Source of the DNA: Phaeosaccion multiseriatum
Taxonomy: Eukaryota > Ochrophyta, other classes
Assembly (NCBI GenBank): GCA_965112735.1
Contig: OZ218953.1
Location: 4,836,001 to 4,900,000 of the forward strand
Reading direction: 5' to 3'
DNA length: 64,000 bases
Positions 34,010 to 46,165 of this stretch are shown here, one piece after another. Within the stretch, counting starts at the first letter, position 1. Every line of letters begins with the position of its first letter. Under the pieces are notes generated by a model, which ran no database searches, was not told the origin of the DNA, and saw only the letters and a program-made list of their open reading frames with translations. Made by a program: the position numbers and the translations under genes.

Positions 34010-34252
34010 ATGATTCGCTCTCTTGAACGGGCGGGCAGGCTGCTGTGCACCTGTGTGTCAGTGGTCACTGCCCGCAAGGGTCGCAGACCCTTTTCAGCGG
34101 AAGTGCGCCTGAGCCCTCAACGCCGCTTCCACGCGAGTCCCTTCCCCTGCTCCGAGCTGCAATTGAGGAGGCTCACGACAGTGAGTGTGAGCGTGAGCGG
34201 CGATGGTAGGGACACCAATGAAGCACACGCAGCACGCCTTCGCAAGCGGTAA
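34010..34252 (+). CDS. Possible small protein with mitochondrial-type presequence
   Basis: An ATG at 34010 opens an 80-residue frame: MIRSLERAGRLLCTCV... with many Arg and Ser and few acids over the first 50 residues, followed by RRFHASPF, which resembles a mitochondrial targeting sequence. It ends at a TAA at 34252. A GTAACG donor-like site just before the stop (34248) and possible acceptors near 34304 or 34340 could extend it. No domain is recognised. The gap between its neighbours (33726-34633) otherwise holds no gene I can support. Confidence 0.3.
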   Translation: MIRSLERAGRLLCTCVSVVTARKGRRPFSAEVRLSPQRRFHASPFPCSELQLRRLTTVSVSVSGDGRDTNEAHAARLRKR

Positions 34253-34633
34253 CGATCGGAGGCGACTCAGGAGGGGGTCTGCGTGCCTACCGCGTCTACG
34301 CTCCAGTGAACTTGCTGGGGGGTCTATCGCAGCCCCCCTTTGCCGCCGCCGAAAAAGCTCGAGATGGGCACTCCAGAGCCGCACGGGTAGGGAGCATCTG
34401 CTCAGCCTGCGCGCACCTTTTGGGAGAGAGAGGGGGGAGGGAGGGATATCTGTCGTGCAATGCGCGTGATACCCTCGTGGAAGCTGTCGAGATATGCGGC
34501 GTCCTGAACCGATGCGTTGTTCAGTGCACACAAGCTTTTCCTTGGTTGTTGTTGGACGACAAACTAGGCGTGCACTGCTCTCGTACAAACGTTCCTTTTT
34601 TTTGGCAGTGTTAAGGAATGGGGGGGGAAATTT

Positions 34634-37600
34634 TTAAGGAAAATTTGCGGCCCTTAAATGGTGATGATCTGTCTGCTTCTCCTTGCCCGTTTCGAGAAAT
34701 TGTATAGTGTAGTAAGGGGGGTCATCATCCAAGTGGACGCCCACGACCACCACGGGCATCACCCCGCCCGACCCCACATACTCAACAACGTCGCCCTTCT
34801 CATACCGCGGAGCTTCAGGCGCAGGAGCAAGAGTAGCAGCTCCATCAGCAGCAGCAGCAGTAGCAGCAGAGGCCGAGTCAAGATACTCTGCCTCAACGTC
34901 CAATGCCTCTCCTCCTCCTCCTCCACCTCCTCCTCCTCCTCCTCCTCCCCCTTCTGCTTCTTGCTCCTCCATCCCCTCCGTGGCGTGCTCCAAGGGTGAG
35001 AGCGACACGCCCTCGGGCTCCTCGGACTCTTCCTCCCAACCAGCACTAGCACCCCCTGGCGCCTGCGATATGAAGGCAAAGCCAGACGCAGCGGCAGCAT
35101 CTTCCACCGCATGTCCATCTTCCTCATGTAGTACAAACTCGGCGTCACCTTCGTTCTCTTCCTGTTCCGTGGCCCCATCTTGCACATGTCTCTCCTGCGA
35201 TGCCTCGCTGCCGTCTACTCTCTCTTCCCCCCCCTCTGTGTCGCCCCGCGACCCCGTCTCCCCTCCCCACTCGTTACCGTCACGCGGCATGCCGGATCCC
35301 GCCTCCTCTTCTTCCTCCACACCTCGGCTCTTCCCTACCGTCTCTTCCACATGTTCTGGATCGTACGCTGGGAAGCCCTCGGAACCTCCACGAACGACGC
35401 TGTCTTCAGGCTGGTTGCGGTGTCCTCCAGCGAGCACCTCTAAGGCACCTCCATCGTCAGCTCCTCCCTCCTCGTCCTGCTCGTTGTGCTCGACTAAGGA
35501 AGAGCCTTGTTCTTGTTCTTGTTCTTGCTCTTCTTTGGGCTCAATCTCATTCTCGACTTGGGATATCTCTACCCGTGCCTCAACATCCTCTTGTCCCCCA
35601 CGAGCCCCCCCACTACTTGCGTCGAGGTCGGGGTCAGGGCCAGGCTCTGCTGCTCTCTCTTCCCCTGCCACGCCGGCATTCCCCATTTCTGCCTCAGGCC
35701 CGGAGGACAGTCTTTGCCCTTCGTCGCGCGCTCCTTCAGGAGACGTATCCACAGCGGTTGCGCTTACAGTATCAACAGCGCTAACATTTTCCTCATCTCC
35801 CCGTACATCTGCGTCGTCGCCATCGTTCACAGTATCGCCATCGTCCTCGTCACCACCTTCGTTGCGCCCCCCAAGCACCCCCGCTGCCTCTGCTGCTGCT
35901 GAGTCGCTGCCATTGCTCTCTTCATCCTGCTCCTCCAGCGTGTCTGGAGTGTCTTCCTTGCACTCATCCTCCTCCTCGCCTAACAAGAGATGAAGCGTTG
36001 CAAGCTCTTCCTTGATGCGCTCCATCGACACATCGAGTCTGTCTGCCTCATCGAATTCGTCTTTACTAATGGCCACTTGCAGCAAAGTCTCCGCCTGCTC
36101 CACCTCCGCTTCTAACTCTGCTATCCGCTCCTTTAATTGGTCCTTCGCGCCCGGGCCTACGGTGCTGATACCTCCTTCCTTCTCACCCACTCCCTCCTCA
36201 TTTCCGCCTGGTGGGTCTTCACTCACACTTTCCACCGCTACTGCTGCTGCTGCTGCTGCCGACGGGGCTTCTTCGGCCTCCTCCGGACTTGCGCTTCTGC
36301 TGCTCTTCCCATCAGAGTCCCCCTTGCCCTGCTCTTCTGCCCCGTCCTCTTCTCCGGGTAGCTCCTCCACCTCCTTGTCCCCCTCCCCCGCATCGTCGTC
36401 TTCGATCCCGTCCAGATGGAATTCGTCGCCTTGCAACTCATGCTTGGCCACCAACTCAGCAGCCTGCGCCTCTACTTCCTCCAGCTCCGCTTGAAGCATA
36501 CCCTCCATGCCGTTGAGAAGCTCTCGTAGCCCCTCCACACCGTATCCCTCTGGACTCTCCCCAGATATTGCACTGCCCAAGTCTCCCCCTCTCCCTGCTG
36601 CCTTTGAGTCCCGTATTCTTCTCTGCACCCTCCTCAGCAAAATGATTCTCTTCTTGACCAACTCAAAGCTTCTCGCAGCGCCTTCCCTCTGCACAATTCT
36701 CAAAGCGCGAGTAGCCTCCTCCCACTCACGCTTCCTCTCCCCCACCGACTGCACCGCCCCTCCTCTCACACCCCCATCACCCCCATCACCGCCCTCACCA
36801 AGCTGCCGCTCAATATCTTCGAGCTCGCTCTTCGCCTCTTCGTGTCGCCGAGTCATCTCTTTGGCCTCTGCAGCAATTGCCCCAGCCTCTTTGTACTTTC
36901 TGGCCACCGCCGCTGCTTGCTTGGCCTCTACTAGTCTGGGTAGAGCAGCGCAGCGAAGACTTTGCTCTTCGCTGAGGGCCTCCCTCCTACTCTTCAGCGC
37001 GTCGATTCTGGCCACTTCGGACAGGTAAGCTCCCTCGGCAGCGCTTGCGGCAGCCTACTCAAGTGAGAGAGCCAGGCACACAATAAAGCAGGGGGACGCA
37101 ACGCATGGCATCACTTTAGACGACACGGAAGAAGACCAGGACAAATGGGCGCAGGTATGCTAAGCAAGCGCAGCTACATATCGGGGGGCAAGAGTCAGCA
37201 TCGCTTGGCGTACGTACCTCCAACGCCCTCTCCTCGGGCAAGGCTGATGATGCACAGGCTCCTTCCGCCTCCCCCCGCCCCCCCCAGTGCTTGGCAAAGA
37301 GCCTCTCTAGCTCGGACATGACGAGGAGGTCCTTCTTCATAACCGCGGACATACGTATCACCTCCTGCAGAGACGCAGGTACATTGTATATAGGAAGGGA
37401 AGCAACTTGAGGGTGAGTGGGCGTATGCAAGACCGGTAAATTCTGCTTTCTTCCCGAGTTGGCGTGTGCGTGCCCTCTGCCCCTGCCCCCCTCCCCCATA
37501 AGGATTTGTCTCTCTGCTAAGCAGCTGAAGCTTCTCTCTCTATCTGCCAAGCCTGGCGCCACTCTTTCCCTTCATCCATCCTCTCCTCTCATACCTGTTG

Positions 37601-40600
37601 CTCTCGCAAGACGGTCTCCATCTTCAGCTTCCGCCCGTCCTTCTCTTGCTTCACCGCCTCCACCTCCTTCGCACAGTCCTCACTGCTGACAGCGATCATG
37701 CGCGCCCTCTCGCGCAATCTCACCACTATTCTGTCGAATTTGAGCCTGACTTTGGAGATTTTTGCTTCCGTGTCGTGCAGCTTCCCCTCCACTGCTGCCA
37801 GTTTCTCTTCCTGTGAATCGATTCATACAACATAAAAGAGCGTGCGTGATGGTACAAACAATAAAGGTCAAACAATAAGGGATCAGAGAGAGGCCGTACA
37901 GGAGAGGAGGCGTTTTGAATCGGAAGGTCGGAGGGTCGGAAAGTATCATGTCCTCTTGTCGTACCTTGGCCTTCAACTCATTTCTCAAGAGCTGAATCTC
38001 TCCCTCAATCTCCATCTTGACGAGACTCAAGTCCCCCCTGACCGCCTCGTCCTCCTCCGTTTGTGTGCGTATGACCCCTTCTGTCTGCTCCATCTCCTCC
38101 TGCACACGTGCCTCGTCCTCCCCAATGTGCTTACTCTCCATGTCGAGCCGCTCCTACACGGCGGTACCCAAAGTGTGTGCGGGGTGGTAGGCGCACAGCG
38201 AAAGGAAGCACGGCAAGGCGGACGTTAACTCGAGGATCATCATCGGCAGCATGACCAGCATTGATCAACATGGTCAGAAAACAGTTGGCCGTGTACGACT
38301 GTACCTCCGAGCGAACGCATAAAGACAGGGCGGTCAGAGGCGAGCGGAAGCAATCACCCTTCTTGCAACATCATTCAAGCAACACGCATTCTCTCCCCTC
38401 TGTGGAGCCAACCGCCTCTTTCATTCCTGCCGTGCTCGTCAGCGCTCCTTCTTACCTCCTCCACTGCCATCTTCTTGCTCCAAGCCTCGAACGTCTCTGC
38501 CATCTGCTGCACTTTCTCGCCCAACCTCTTATCCTGCCTGCTACGTAAGTCTCCAATCTCTTGCACCGCCTCTCGGAGGCAAGAGAGTAGGGAGAGGCGC
38601 GTTCCCTGCCGCTGCTTGCTCAAACCCGCTTCCTCGGCTTCATGGGACCGCAAGAGCCTCTGTGAGAGCAAGGAAGAAGAGGAAAAAGAAGAGCAGCACC
38701 CATGAATAAGGTAGGAAGAAAGGCCATGTGTAAAGCCACACCCCAGAGTAACACAGGGGGGCAGTCTTTCGTGTGTGTGCGCTTGCTTCCCCCCTGCTAC
38801 AGTTCTACCACCGAGAGCTGACCTGTCTCGCAGCCCCTTTGTCGCGTATCGTCTCGAGCACGGTATTTACGGCGTCAGCTTCCTCGTACGCCTCTGCCTC
38901 CGCCAAGCGCTGCTGCTTCTCCTCCAGCTCCGCCACTTCCCGGGCATCGCTTTGTACTGCCTCCCTCTGTTCCCCCCCACCACACAGTGAGAAATCACAA
39001 CACAAGACAACAACAACAACAACAGTGAGTACATAACATGTCTCAGTTTTACACCCAGGAGTAGACTCAATGACCGAGGAGCGAGCGGAACTACTAAGCA
39101 ACAAGAGAATATAAGAACGCATCCTCCTTGCCCTGTACCCTCCACTTCCTCACCTCTTGCGCCCGCCTCTGCCCGAGCGCCGCCTGTGCCTCGGTGACTT
39201 GTCTGAGCTCTCCCCTCAGCCTCTGTGCCTCAGTCTTGTACCCCCCCAAGAGGCTCTCCAGCTCCCCCCGAATCTCCTGCACCAGAACCAAGTCAGCAGA
39301 GGACACCTGCGGCAGGCATCAGGCATTCAGTCGGAGACAGTTGAGTCACATGGGCTGGTTAGACGGCTAGTAGGAGACAATATGTGCAGGCACCGGAGAC
39401 AAACATGGTTGTGCATCAGAACAGACGTTGGAGGCGGGCGAGCGCCGAAAGGTGGAACACTAGACACGTCACGCCCCAAGACATAGAACCCTACACGAGT
39501 CAGGACAAGGTGGAGACTGGGCAAGATCTCAAGTCGTCGACTGCTATGCGTATAACGAGAGGGCCTGGATTTCCTGTTGAGCGCGTCTGTACTGACCTTC
39601 CTAGTCCTCGTTGTTGCCGCAATAGGCTCGACCGTGTCCACCTGGTCGTCGCCAGCAGGGGCATAGACGCTGACTTCATTCGACAGAGGAGAAGCTTCGG
39701 TCTTCGCTTTCCCACTCACCTCCTCCTTGCTTCTTGAGCTGGTGATACATATACAACAAACAGGGCAAATCTTGTTGGGAATTGATTCGTGGAAGAAGCC
39801 CTGTGGAGGGGGTGAAAGGAAACACCAAACAACAAACAATAGCGCAGCCCCCCTCCCATTCACAGACAGACTTACACCGTTCTTACCTTTGATTCTCGCT
39901 CGCCCTGCTCACCACCGACGGGGTGGAGGGGGGGGTGCTACCGTTGGAGAGATCACTCCCCGCAGGCAGTGGGTGCTGCTCCTCTTCCTCTCCCTTCTTG
40001 GAGGGCTTGCCCAGAATGCTCCTCATTGTGTGCATGAGAGAGCCAGATCCAGCCCCCCCGCCACTCCCGTGGCCGTTACTCATCCCATTCCCACTAGGAG
40101 TACTACTACCACTGCTGCTGTCCGCCGCCCCCCCCATTACTCCCGAGGATCCCCTACTAAAGCGTCCCCGAGCCCCCCCCGGGCTGCAGATCATACTCTC
40201 CGCCAGAGCGGCCATGGCCTTTGCTTCCGCTACTTCAGGATCTTCCGTCTTTTCCGGATGGGCCTGCGCAGCTTCGCCCCCCTCTGGTGCTGCTGTTGCC
40301 GACGCTGCTCTACCGCCATTCCCTCCATCGTCATCTGTCATTTCCGGTGCCCTTTCTACTGTCCCGTTTCCTTCAGCGATGCCGTCCTCCCCACTGCCCC
40401 CCCTTCCTGCCCCTGACTCAGCAGTTGGACTGGGAATCCGCAAGCCCGGGCCTGCTCCTGATGATGATCTGGACATTGAACTTACTTGCCCAGTCCCCTT
40501 GTCTACTGTTGCCTGCAGGGCATCATCACGGGCGTAGCCCACCTGCGTCCGCGAGTCGATTTGGATTCGCGCTTTAGGTGAGAAAGACGAGCAATGCATT

Positions 40601-40611
40601 TCTGTCGCCAT
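34634..40611 (-). CDS. Large coiled-coil protein with UVR-like motifs and C-terminal SH3/Tudor-like domain
   Basis: Nine exons on the minus strand: 40611-39887, 39738-39597, 39306-39154, 38966-38823, 38659-38456, 38153-37965, 37810-37595, 37364-37218 and 37054-34634. All phases agree and give 1446 residues if ATG 40611 is used. Exons 3-9 code a long charged coiled coil. UVR-like motifs, each a helical pair with Ala-rich core, are visible: LAEAEAYEEADAVNTVLETI, VEAKQAAAVARKYKEAGAIA and LQVAISKDEFDEADRLDVSM. A 450-residue Glu-rich low-complexity region follows. The last 60 residues (YEKGDVVEYVGSGGVMPVVV...DDPPYYTIQFLETGKEKQTD) look like a small beta-barrel binding module. No plastid presequence is present. 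The gene may extend upstream: a 71-bp candidate intron (40602-40672) joins it in frame to the next reading frame, making 1719 residues. Confidence 0.75.
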
Positions 40612-40640
40612 GGCATGTAATCACGCATGTATTCATCTCC

Positions 40641-41007
40641 TCATGAAACCCCAACGGCATGCAATCCCCCACCATCATCCCCTTCTCCCGTGATTGGCAA
40701 CGAAAACAAGCGACGAACCTTCTTCGCCATCCTTTTCTTCTTCACGCCCGCGCTACTGGCCGTCCGGACCACCTTCGGAAAGGTGTGGCCATCAAGAGCA
40801 GCAGCAACGGGATCCGCCACGGCTGACGGGGGGGCATGATTATGACTACCTGGACGCCCTACCGCGCTGCTTGCTTCGTCGCCCTCTCCTCGTGCGGCCG
40901 AGGGGAAGTTTTCGGAGACAAAGGAGAAGCTGGAGCGGTGCTGCAGCGGCGATTCTCCAGGTGGTGGCTGGTGCTGCTCCTGCTGCTGGTGCTGCTGCTG
41001 CTGCTGG

Positions 41008-41039
<32 letters not shown>

Positions 41040-41673
41040 ATCAGTGTCCGGGGCGCTGCCTCCCCCCCCTCCCTCAACAGTGGCCATAAAGCTGAAGGCT
41101 GACATGACTCCTCCAGCGCTTTCCTCGGAGATGGGAGGAGCTGCAGGAGGAGGAGGACCCTTGATGTCCAAGTCCCCGAATAGGCTCTCCTCTGAGAGAG
41201 CGTGGGGGATAAAAGGGGGGGGAAGCAGCAGCATATCGACGTAGGTGAGCCCGTCTTCTCACAAGCTTTATACCAGGTGATTGGAGAGTTTCTTTCTTAA
41301 AGAAAAAAAAAAGCAAGCGGGAACCCTCTTTGAGTCCCCGTCTCTTTTATTACCCTGCCTCACCTGGAGCCACCTGGTGCCGATCCAGGTTGAAGAAGCC
41401 TCCCTGGTGCTGCTGCAGCCCCTTCGCATCCCCCGCCCCCCCCTCCTCCTGCGAGTCAGCAGCAACCGATCTCTCGGATGCGGACGCTGGCGTCGTCCCT
41501 GGCGCTCCTCCCTGCGCGGTGCCCCTCGCACCTCCGCCGGTAGACCTTGGACCGCCAGTAGCCTCGGTGGAGTCGGCAGACGCACTCGAGGCGGCACCAG
41601 CAGCAGCGGCCGGCGCAGCTGCTGCCCCTTTTGGTGCGGCCTGCGCCGGCGAAGCCCTGAAAAAATTCAGCAT
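40641..41673 (-). CDS. Gln/Pro-rich protein or N-terminal part of the downstream UVR coiled-coil gene
   Basis: Two exons, 41673-41364 and 41191-40641, spliced in phase 1, give 286 residues. It starts MLNFFRASPAQ, then is Ala/Gly-rich. After the splice come ESLFGDLDIKG, MSAFSFMATVEG and SSFSFVSENF, short aromatic motifs separated by low complexity, with a long Gln/His run coded by CAG (40970-41040) and a basic patch KKKRMAKKVRRLFSLPITGE. Its stop lies only 29 bp before ATG 40611 of the next gene on the same strand. A donor at 40672 (GATG-GTGGGG) and an acceptor at 40602 (GACAG-AAATG) would remove that stop and keep frame. I favour a single gene, but the acceptor lacks a pyrimidine tract. Confidence 0.55.
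40972..41040 (-). repeat. CAG repeat (plus-strand CTG) coding Gln/His
   Basis: About twenty near-perfect CTG units on the plus strand code the Gln-rich run of the 286-residue reading frame on the minus strand. Confidence 0.9.
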
Positions 41674-42002
41674 CCCTTCTGGTACGGGCGCTTGTTAATC
41701 ATCCCATCGAGTGCCATCTTGAGGCGCTTCCCAAAAAAAAAAACCTTCCCGAGGGGCGAGGCAAATTGCCACATCAACCTTTCTCGACTTCTCGCCCTCC
41801 TTTCGCTCTCTTCTCCTCTCTCTGCTTCTCACATATAGTTAACGAATCAACAGGTGTATCTCGCTTAGGGCTGGCAGACTTGAGAAGGCGCAGTAGCTTC
41901 TCTTGTGGTGAGAGTGGGACGCATCTCTTGTAGGCAGGGCCGAGAAAAAAAGAAAAGGCGCAAGTTCAAGACCAAGGAAGACTACAGGAAGACGGACACC
42001 TG
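41674..42002. promoter_or_regulatory. Divergent spacer between the UVR gene and the CX9C gene
   Basis: About 330 bp head to head. A run of T (minus strand) near 41730 and pyrimidine-rich stretches are seen but no nameable site. Confidence 0.3.
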
Positions 42003-42714
42003 ATGGAAGCTCCTCTCTCGCCCACCCACGTCTTCACGCGCAGCGAGCGGCAGGGCGTGGAGATGGTGCGCATGCATGATGTGGTGAGTTTGCTCCTTTT
42101 TGGGGGTATGGACACTTGGTAAAATGGCTCTCAGCCGCCTCAGTAGTGGCGCCGCCCAGGTACAAAGGGAAGGGAGCCGCCTCGTTGTGGTGAAGATTCG
42201 TATGGGTGGCTGCTTGACACCTGTGGTGTTGGTGGTCGTTGTGGTGGTTGTGTCCTTGTACATGTACAATGCTTTCTTTCGTATCTTATTTATTTTCGCC
42301 GTCTGTTACTCGGGAGGCATGGAAGCCACCTCGTCTAGTCGTGGGATTGACTGCATCTGAAAGTGGTGCTGTGGTGGTGGTGGTGGTGACGGTGTTATCT
42401 TCGTGGTATCCTCTATATCTTACGCTGCCCAATTTATTGCCCGGTCTCTTCCTCACCCTCCTCGCCTTCTCTAAGGCCTGCAACGACCTAGCCAAGCACT
42501 CCATTCGCTGTCTGGAAGGTGAGCATCATCCAGTGCCGTTGAGCGAAGGATTTCTCTCCTTCTATGGTTGTGTGTTCTTCGCCTGCCTCTAACTTGTGTC
42601 TTATCTTTCTTTTGTTTGGCGCACACAGCCTTCACTGGGAATAACAAGGAGTGCCAGACGCTGTTCGAGTCGTTCCAGCAGTGCCGCGCCACAAACGTGC
42701 GAGCTGGACACTGA
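42003..42714 (+). CDS. Twin CX9C (CHCH) mitochondrial protein, COX23/CHCHD7-like
   Basis: Three exons, 42003-42083, 42476-42518 and 42629-42714, join in phase to give 69 residues. Two CX9C motifs are complete after splicing: C-NDLAKHSIR-C and C-QTLFESFQQ-C, separated by 12 residues, the spacing of the coiled-coil-helix fold oxidised by Mia40 in the mitochondrial intermembrane space. The ending FQQCR is typical of COX23/CHCHD7, which helps cytochrome oxidase assembly, but other small CX9C proteins are possible. The first exon is the least certain part: ATG 42003 and the donor at 42084 were chosen on phase. The large intron (392 bp) is T- and G-rich. Confidence 0.7.
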
Positions 42715-43678
42715 GCAAGTGGAGAGCTGCAGTGGCAGCCGTGTTCCCCAGACGGAGGAGCTTGGATTATTCATTTGGGTGAGCATGTGCGGGGCGGTTC
42801 CTGCGCCCATGTGTTAGCCGTGTAGATATCGTAGATAAAACCAGGAGATAAGGCTGGAGGAGGCTCCAGCTCTAGTGCAGTGCGATTTAAGTAAAAAGGG
42901 AGTAGCCGGAGGACAAGGTCTGTAAGGAGGCGTTTCGCGGCCCCATCATTTAGAATTATATCGTGTGGCGGAAGGCACCGCTCAGCACACGAGGATTTTA
43001 GTCCTCGTTATAGAAGGGGAAGAGAGAGTTGAATACATCACTATAGGGAGAAGGAGGAGAGTTAGGTTCAAGAGAAATACTTGCAACGAACAGGCGTAAT
43101 CGTAAATACATATATGTTAGGTGTGGATTTCTTTCAGAGCCTTTTGATCTCATCTGTGGACCTCCCCGCAGAGCACAGCGCTAGATGCCTCTTCGCCTCG
43201 CAACCCAGTTCTCACTTCAGTCCTACGTGGGGCGGATAGTTTTTCGACAACCGAGACCGACGCCCGTCCTTGGCAAGCAAGACTGCTCCACAGCACTCAC
43301 GCATCTTGAGTGACTCAGGAACTGAATGGAAAGGGGGTGGCTCATTGAGGCGGCGACAATCACAGCCGATCCTCCCTCGAAAGGCTCAAAGGGCGCTCAT
43401 CGCACAAACCGCGGTGACTGCTTGTCGTTGAAGGCCACGCTCGCCACTTTCATGCGAGCGGGCGAATGCCACAATGCCGGCCGCAGGCACTCACTCTGCC
43501 CGGGACCCAATTGGCCTTGGCCGCCCAGTCTCTTTTGCTGGGAAGCAAAGCAAGAGCATGGGATATGAAGGCAAGAGGCGGAGTAGCCAGGAAAGAAGGA
43601 GAGTGCGGGGCAACAACATTAAGCGGAGAAAGCCAGAGAGCAGGAGGGGGCAGCAGACAAGGGGCCCTACCCATACCT
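42715..43678. other. Convergent intergenic spacer between two CX9C genes
   Basis: Nearly 1 kb between the stop of the COX23-like gene and the stop of NDUFA8. I looked for tRNA-like cloverleafs and reading frames and found none convincing. A stem CGAGGATTTTAGTCCTCG occurs at about 42988-43005. Confidence 0.4.
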
Positions 43679-44182
43679 TCAAGTTGCCTTCATGTAGCAC
43701 GTGTGAAGGGCCGATTGCAGCTTTCTGCACCGGGAGTGCTCCATTCTCCCCTTATCCAGACACTCTACAAAGGAAGAGAACTCGTCTGGGCAATGCGTGT
43801 GGATGGTTTTCAATCTGAGGCACAGGAGGAGAGCGCAAATGGGCGGGGAACGGCAGGGGAACAGAAGGGAGGAAGGGGGACGCATAGAGGCTCAGCTGTA
43901 GCAGCCCAGCGCGTGTACTTTCCAACATGCATCTTCCCCTCCCCCCCCTCCCTCCTCCTCTCTCCACTCTCCTCCAGCTCGTACACCTCCCTTGCCCGCC
44001 TTCTGCCCCACTCACACTGAGCCTGCGCATTTCGTCACGTTGTCGCCCTCTTCCAAGCACTTCTCGGGGTCGTCGGTCTGCAGCTTACAGTCGTAGAACT
44101 TTGCAGTGGGGTCTTTGCAACTCACCCCGATGAGGCGAGCTGCCCCCCACAGCTCCTTGTACGTGCTGTCCTCGGTGGACAT
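43679..44182 (-). CDS. NDUFA8: NADH:ubiquinone oxidoreductase subunit NDUFA8 homologue
   Basis: Two exons on the minus strand, 44182-44016 and 43814-43679, spliced with a GT-GTGAGT donor in phase 2, give 100 residues. The protein has two CHCH units. The first is C-KDPTAKFYD-C with KCLEEGDNVTKCA, whose KCLEEG block is the NDUFA8 signature. The second is HC-PDEFSSFVE-C with RC-RKLQSALHT-C. NDUFA8 is an intermembrane-space accessory subunit of complex I that is folded by the Mia40 relay. Length fits plant and fungal forms (about 105). The gene is divergent from the unknown 318-residue gene, with 251 bp between starts. Confidence 0.88.
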
Positions 44183-44433
44183 TTTCCTCTACTGCAAAGC
44201 TCCCGACCTACACCTGCTGCTTGTCTCTATTCCACTACGCAAGAAGACGAATTGTATATGCTTTCTTATACTAAACACTCTCTCCTCCCTCTGCCTCCCC
44301 GTACGTAACCCCTTACGTAATCACTGACTTACTGGACAGTTGAGTTTTCTAGTTTTTTTTCTTTTCTCCCTCCTTCTCCTTCCCAGCCAGCCCCCACCTG
44401 CCCGTCTTCCCGTCTCTACCGCCGGGTATTATC

Positions 44434-46165
44434 ATGGCGAGGAACCACCCGTCTCGCTATGAAAAGAAGCCCGGAGAGATGGACGAGATCGAGGCTCTCT
44501 CCTCTGCTCTGTCTGATGACCTTCGGGCGCGTGTGAGAGCCATGGGAGCATACGCGCCTCTGACGCCGCAGTGGTGCGAAATGGTCGAAGTGCTGGCACA
44601 GCTTGGAGCTGTCTCAAGTATGGAGGCGCAACTACCCAAAGCGGAGGCGAAGGAGACGCTGTGGGAAGGAGAGGAGCTTGCCCTGCGATACGTAATGGAG
44701 GATGGAAAGCTCAATGTGTGCTTAAGAAACCTCGTGGATTTCAAGAAGTACCAGCGGGAAATCAGGACGGGGGATAAGCCTTCTCTAGAGGTAAGGCTTG
44801 AGTACTCAACAGAGCATAGCAGAGGAATGGTACCCACGCTCTTTTGGTGCATGGGTTAGGCATGGACTTGAACAGGGTTGTTTCGGCTGGTGGACGAAGA
44901 AGAGAGGTTTTGAACGAATGTATGCATGTCGCATCAGCATCTCAGCTTTACCGCCATACGCCTCCCTATATAATGTCGCTTTCGATTGATTGAATTGCTT
45001 TGTCAGCCCGAGTCGGAGGCGAAGATGCAAAAGTTCGAGCGCGGCATGGGAAAAATGCTGCGCAACGCATGGCACCATATCGAGGTCCTGCAAACCACCG
45101 ACATGCCGCTGCTCATCAACTACTTCTCGGGCACGCTTGGATACGCTGCCGACGCGCCTCTACAGATGGAGTCGTGGGTCTCTGCGGTGCCAGAGCCGCT
45201 GGACCTCCAGGAGGTGTCCTGCATACACTACTTCAAGGTGGGGTGGTGTGTGTGTGCCTTTGCGCACAGGCTTCAAAGGGGCCAGGGATGGGGGCAGGGG
45301 TAGAGGAAGGGGACTTCATATGCTGCCCATCCCGGTCCAGGGGTGGTATATCTCGTGGGGGGGCGGAGGCACCCATCAGCTAGCTCCAGAGCTGCACCTG
45401 TCTCCTCGGCCCTGTGGCCGGCATACTCTGGTGCTTCATTATGCTCTCCACCAAACCGAGCCTCAACTTCGTTCCTGATTCCATACATTGGTGCTCCGCT
45501 TTTGTACCGATGTTATTCAGGGCGTGCTGGAGAACCTGGAGGAAATGGACGAGGAGCGCATTATGAGCCTCGTCCGCGCAGACGGTGCAATGATGGCTCT
45601 GGCGAGAATGCTGCTGAGCTGTTCCTCCTACTTGCCGCCCCAGCTCTTGCAGGAAGGGGCCGAAACGCTGAGTCTACTTTGCGCAACAGAGGACTTCAAG
45701 ACGTACCAGGAAGAGGTGAGCGTTGAAAGGGCCCCACGGGTCGCTTGTGTAGTTTCTACAGCGGCGCGGAAGGAAGGAAAAGCAAAACAGCCTGGGAGGC
45801 GCTTGTTTGGAGGGGCAGGAGGGCGTGTTCTAGCGAACCCTCTCTGTAGTAAACCTTGGACTATTCAAAAGCTCTTATCTGGCTTCAAAAGGCCCCCATT
45901 CTACTCGTCGCCCCCCTCAGCTTCCCCTCCTCCACCCCCTCTCCGTCCTCGTTTCCGGCCGCTCGCCTTCCCCCAACAACCGGCTCCGCAGTACGTGGAC
46001 CCTCATGACGAAGAGGTATTCGTGCAGCTCAAGGAGGGTCCACTCGCAGAAGTAACACGTGACTACGAAGCCAAGAGGAGGATCCGAGACCTGCTCGGGT
46101 TCTGCCTCTCGTGCGAGAGGCGGGCTGAGAAGAGAAGCAGCAGTTCGAAGGGCTCACGAAAATAG
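44434..46165 (+). CDS. Unrecognised helical protein of 318 residues
   Basis: Four exons, 44434-44790, 45007-45237, 45521-45715 and 45992-46165, all phase 0. The sequence is mostly amphipathic helix, for example MDEIEALSSALSDDLRARVR, KMQKFERGMGKMLRNAWHHI and MSLVRADGAMMALARMLLSC, and ends in a basic tail KRSSSSKGSRK. There is no signal peptide or membrane span. A repeat-like element YFK / DFKKYQREI / DFKTYQEE appears at exon ends, hinting at helical repeats. No family could be named. Consistent phases and coding composition make it a real gene. Confidence 0.7.

Noticed and set aside
34980-36494. Ser-rich plus-strand frames of 337 and 160 residues
   Set aside because: Antisense shadows of the Glu-rich region of the minus-strand coiled-coil gene.
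39883-40537. Plus-strand Pro/Leu-rich frame opposite exon 1 of the UVR gene
   Set aside because: The minus-strand frame splices in phase with eight further exons, so the plus frame is a shadow.
42860-43330. Possible tRNA or small RNA gene
   Set aside because: No cloverleaf with matching T-arm and anticodon arm could be folded by eye; only isolated stems are present.
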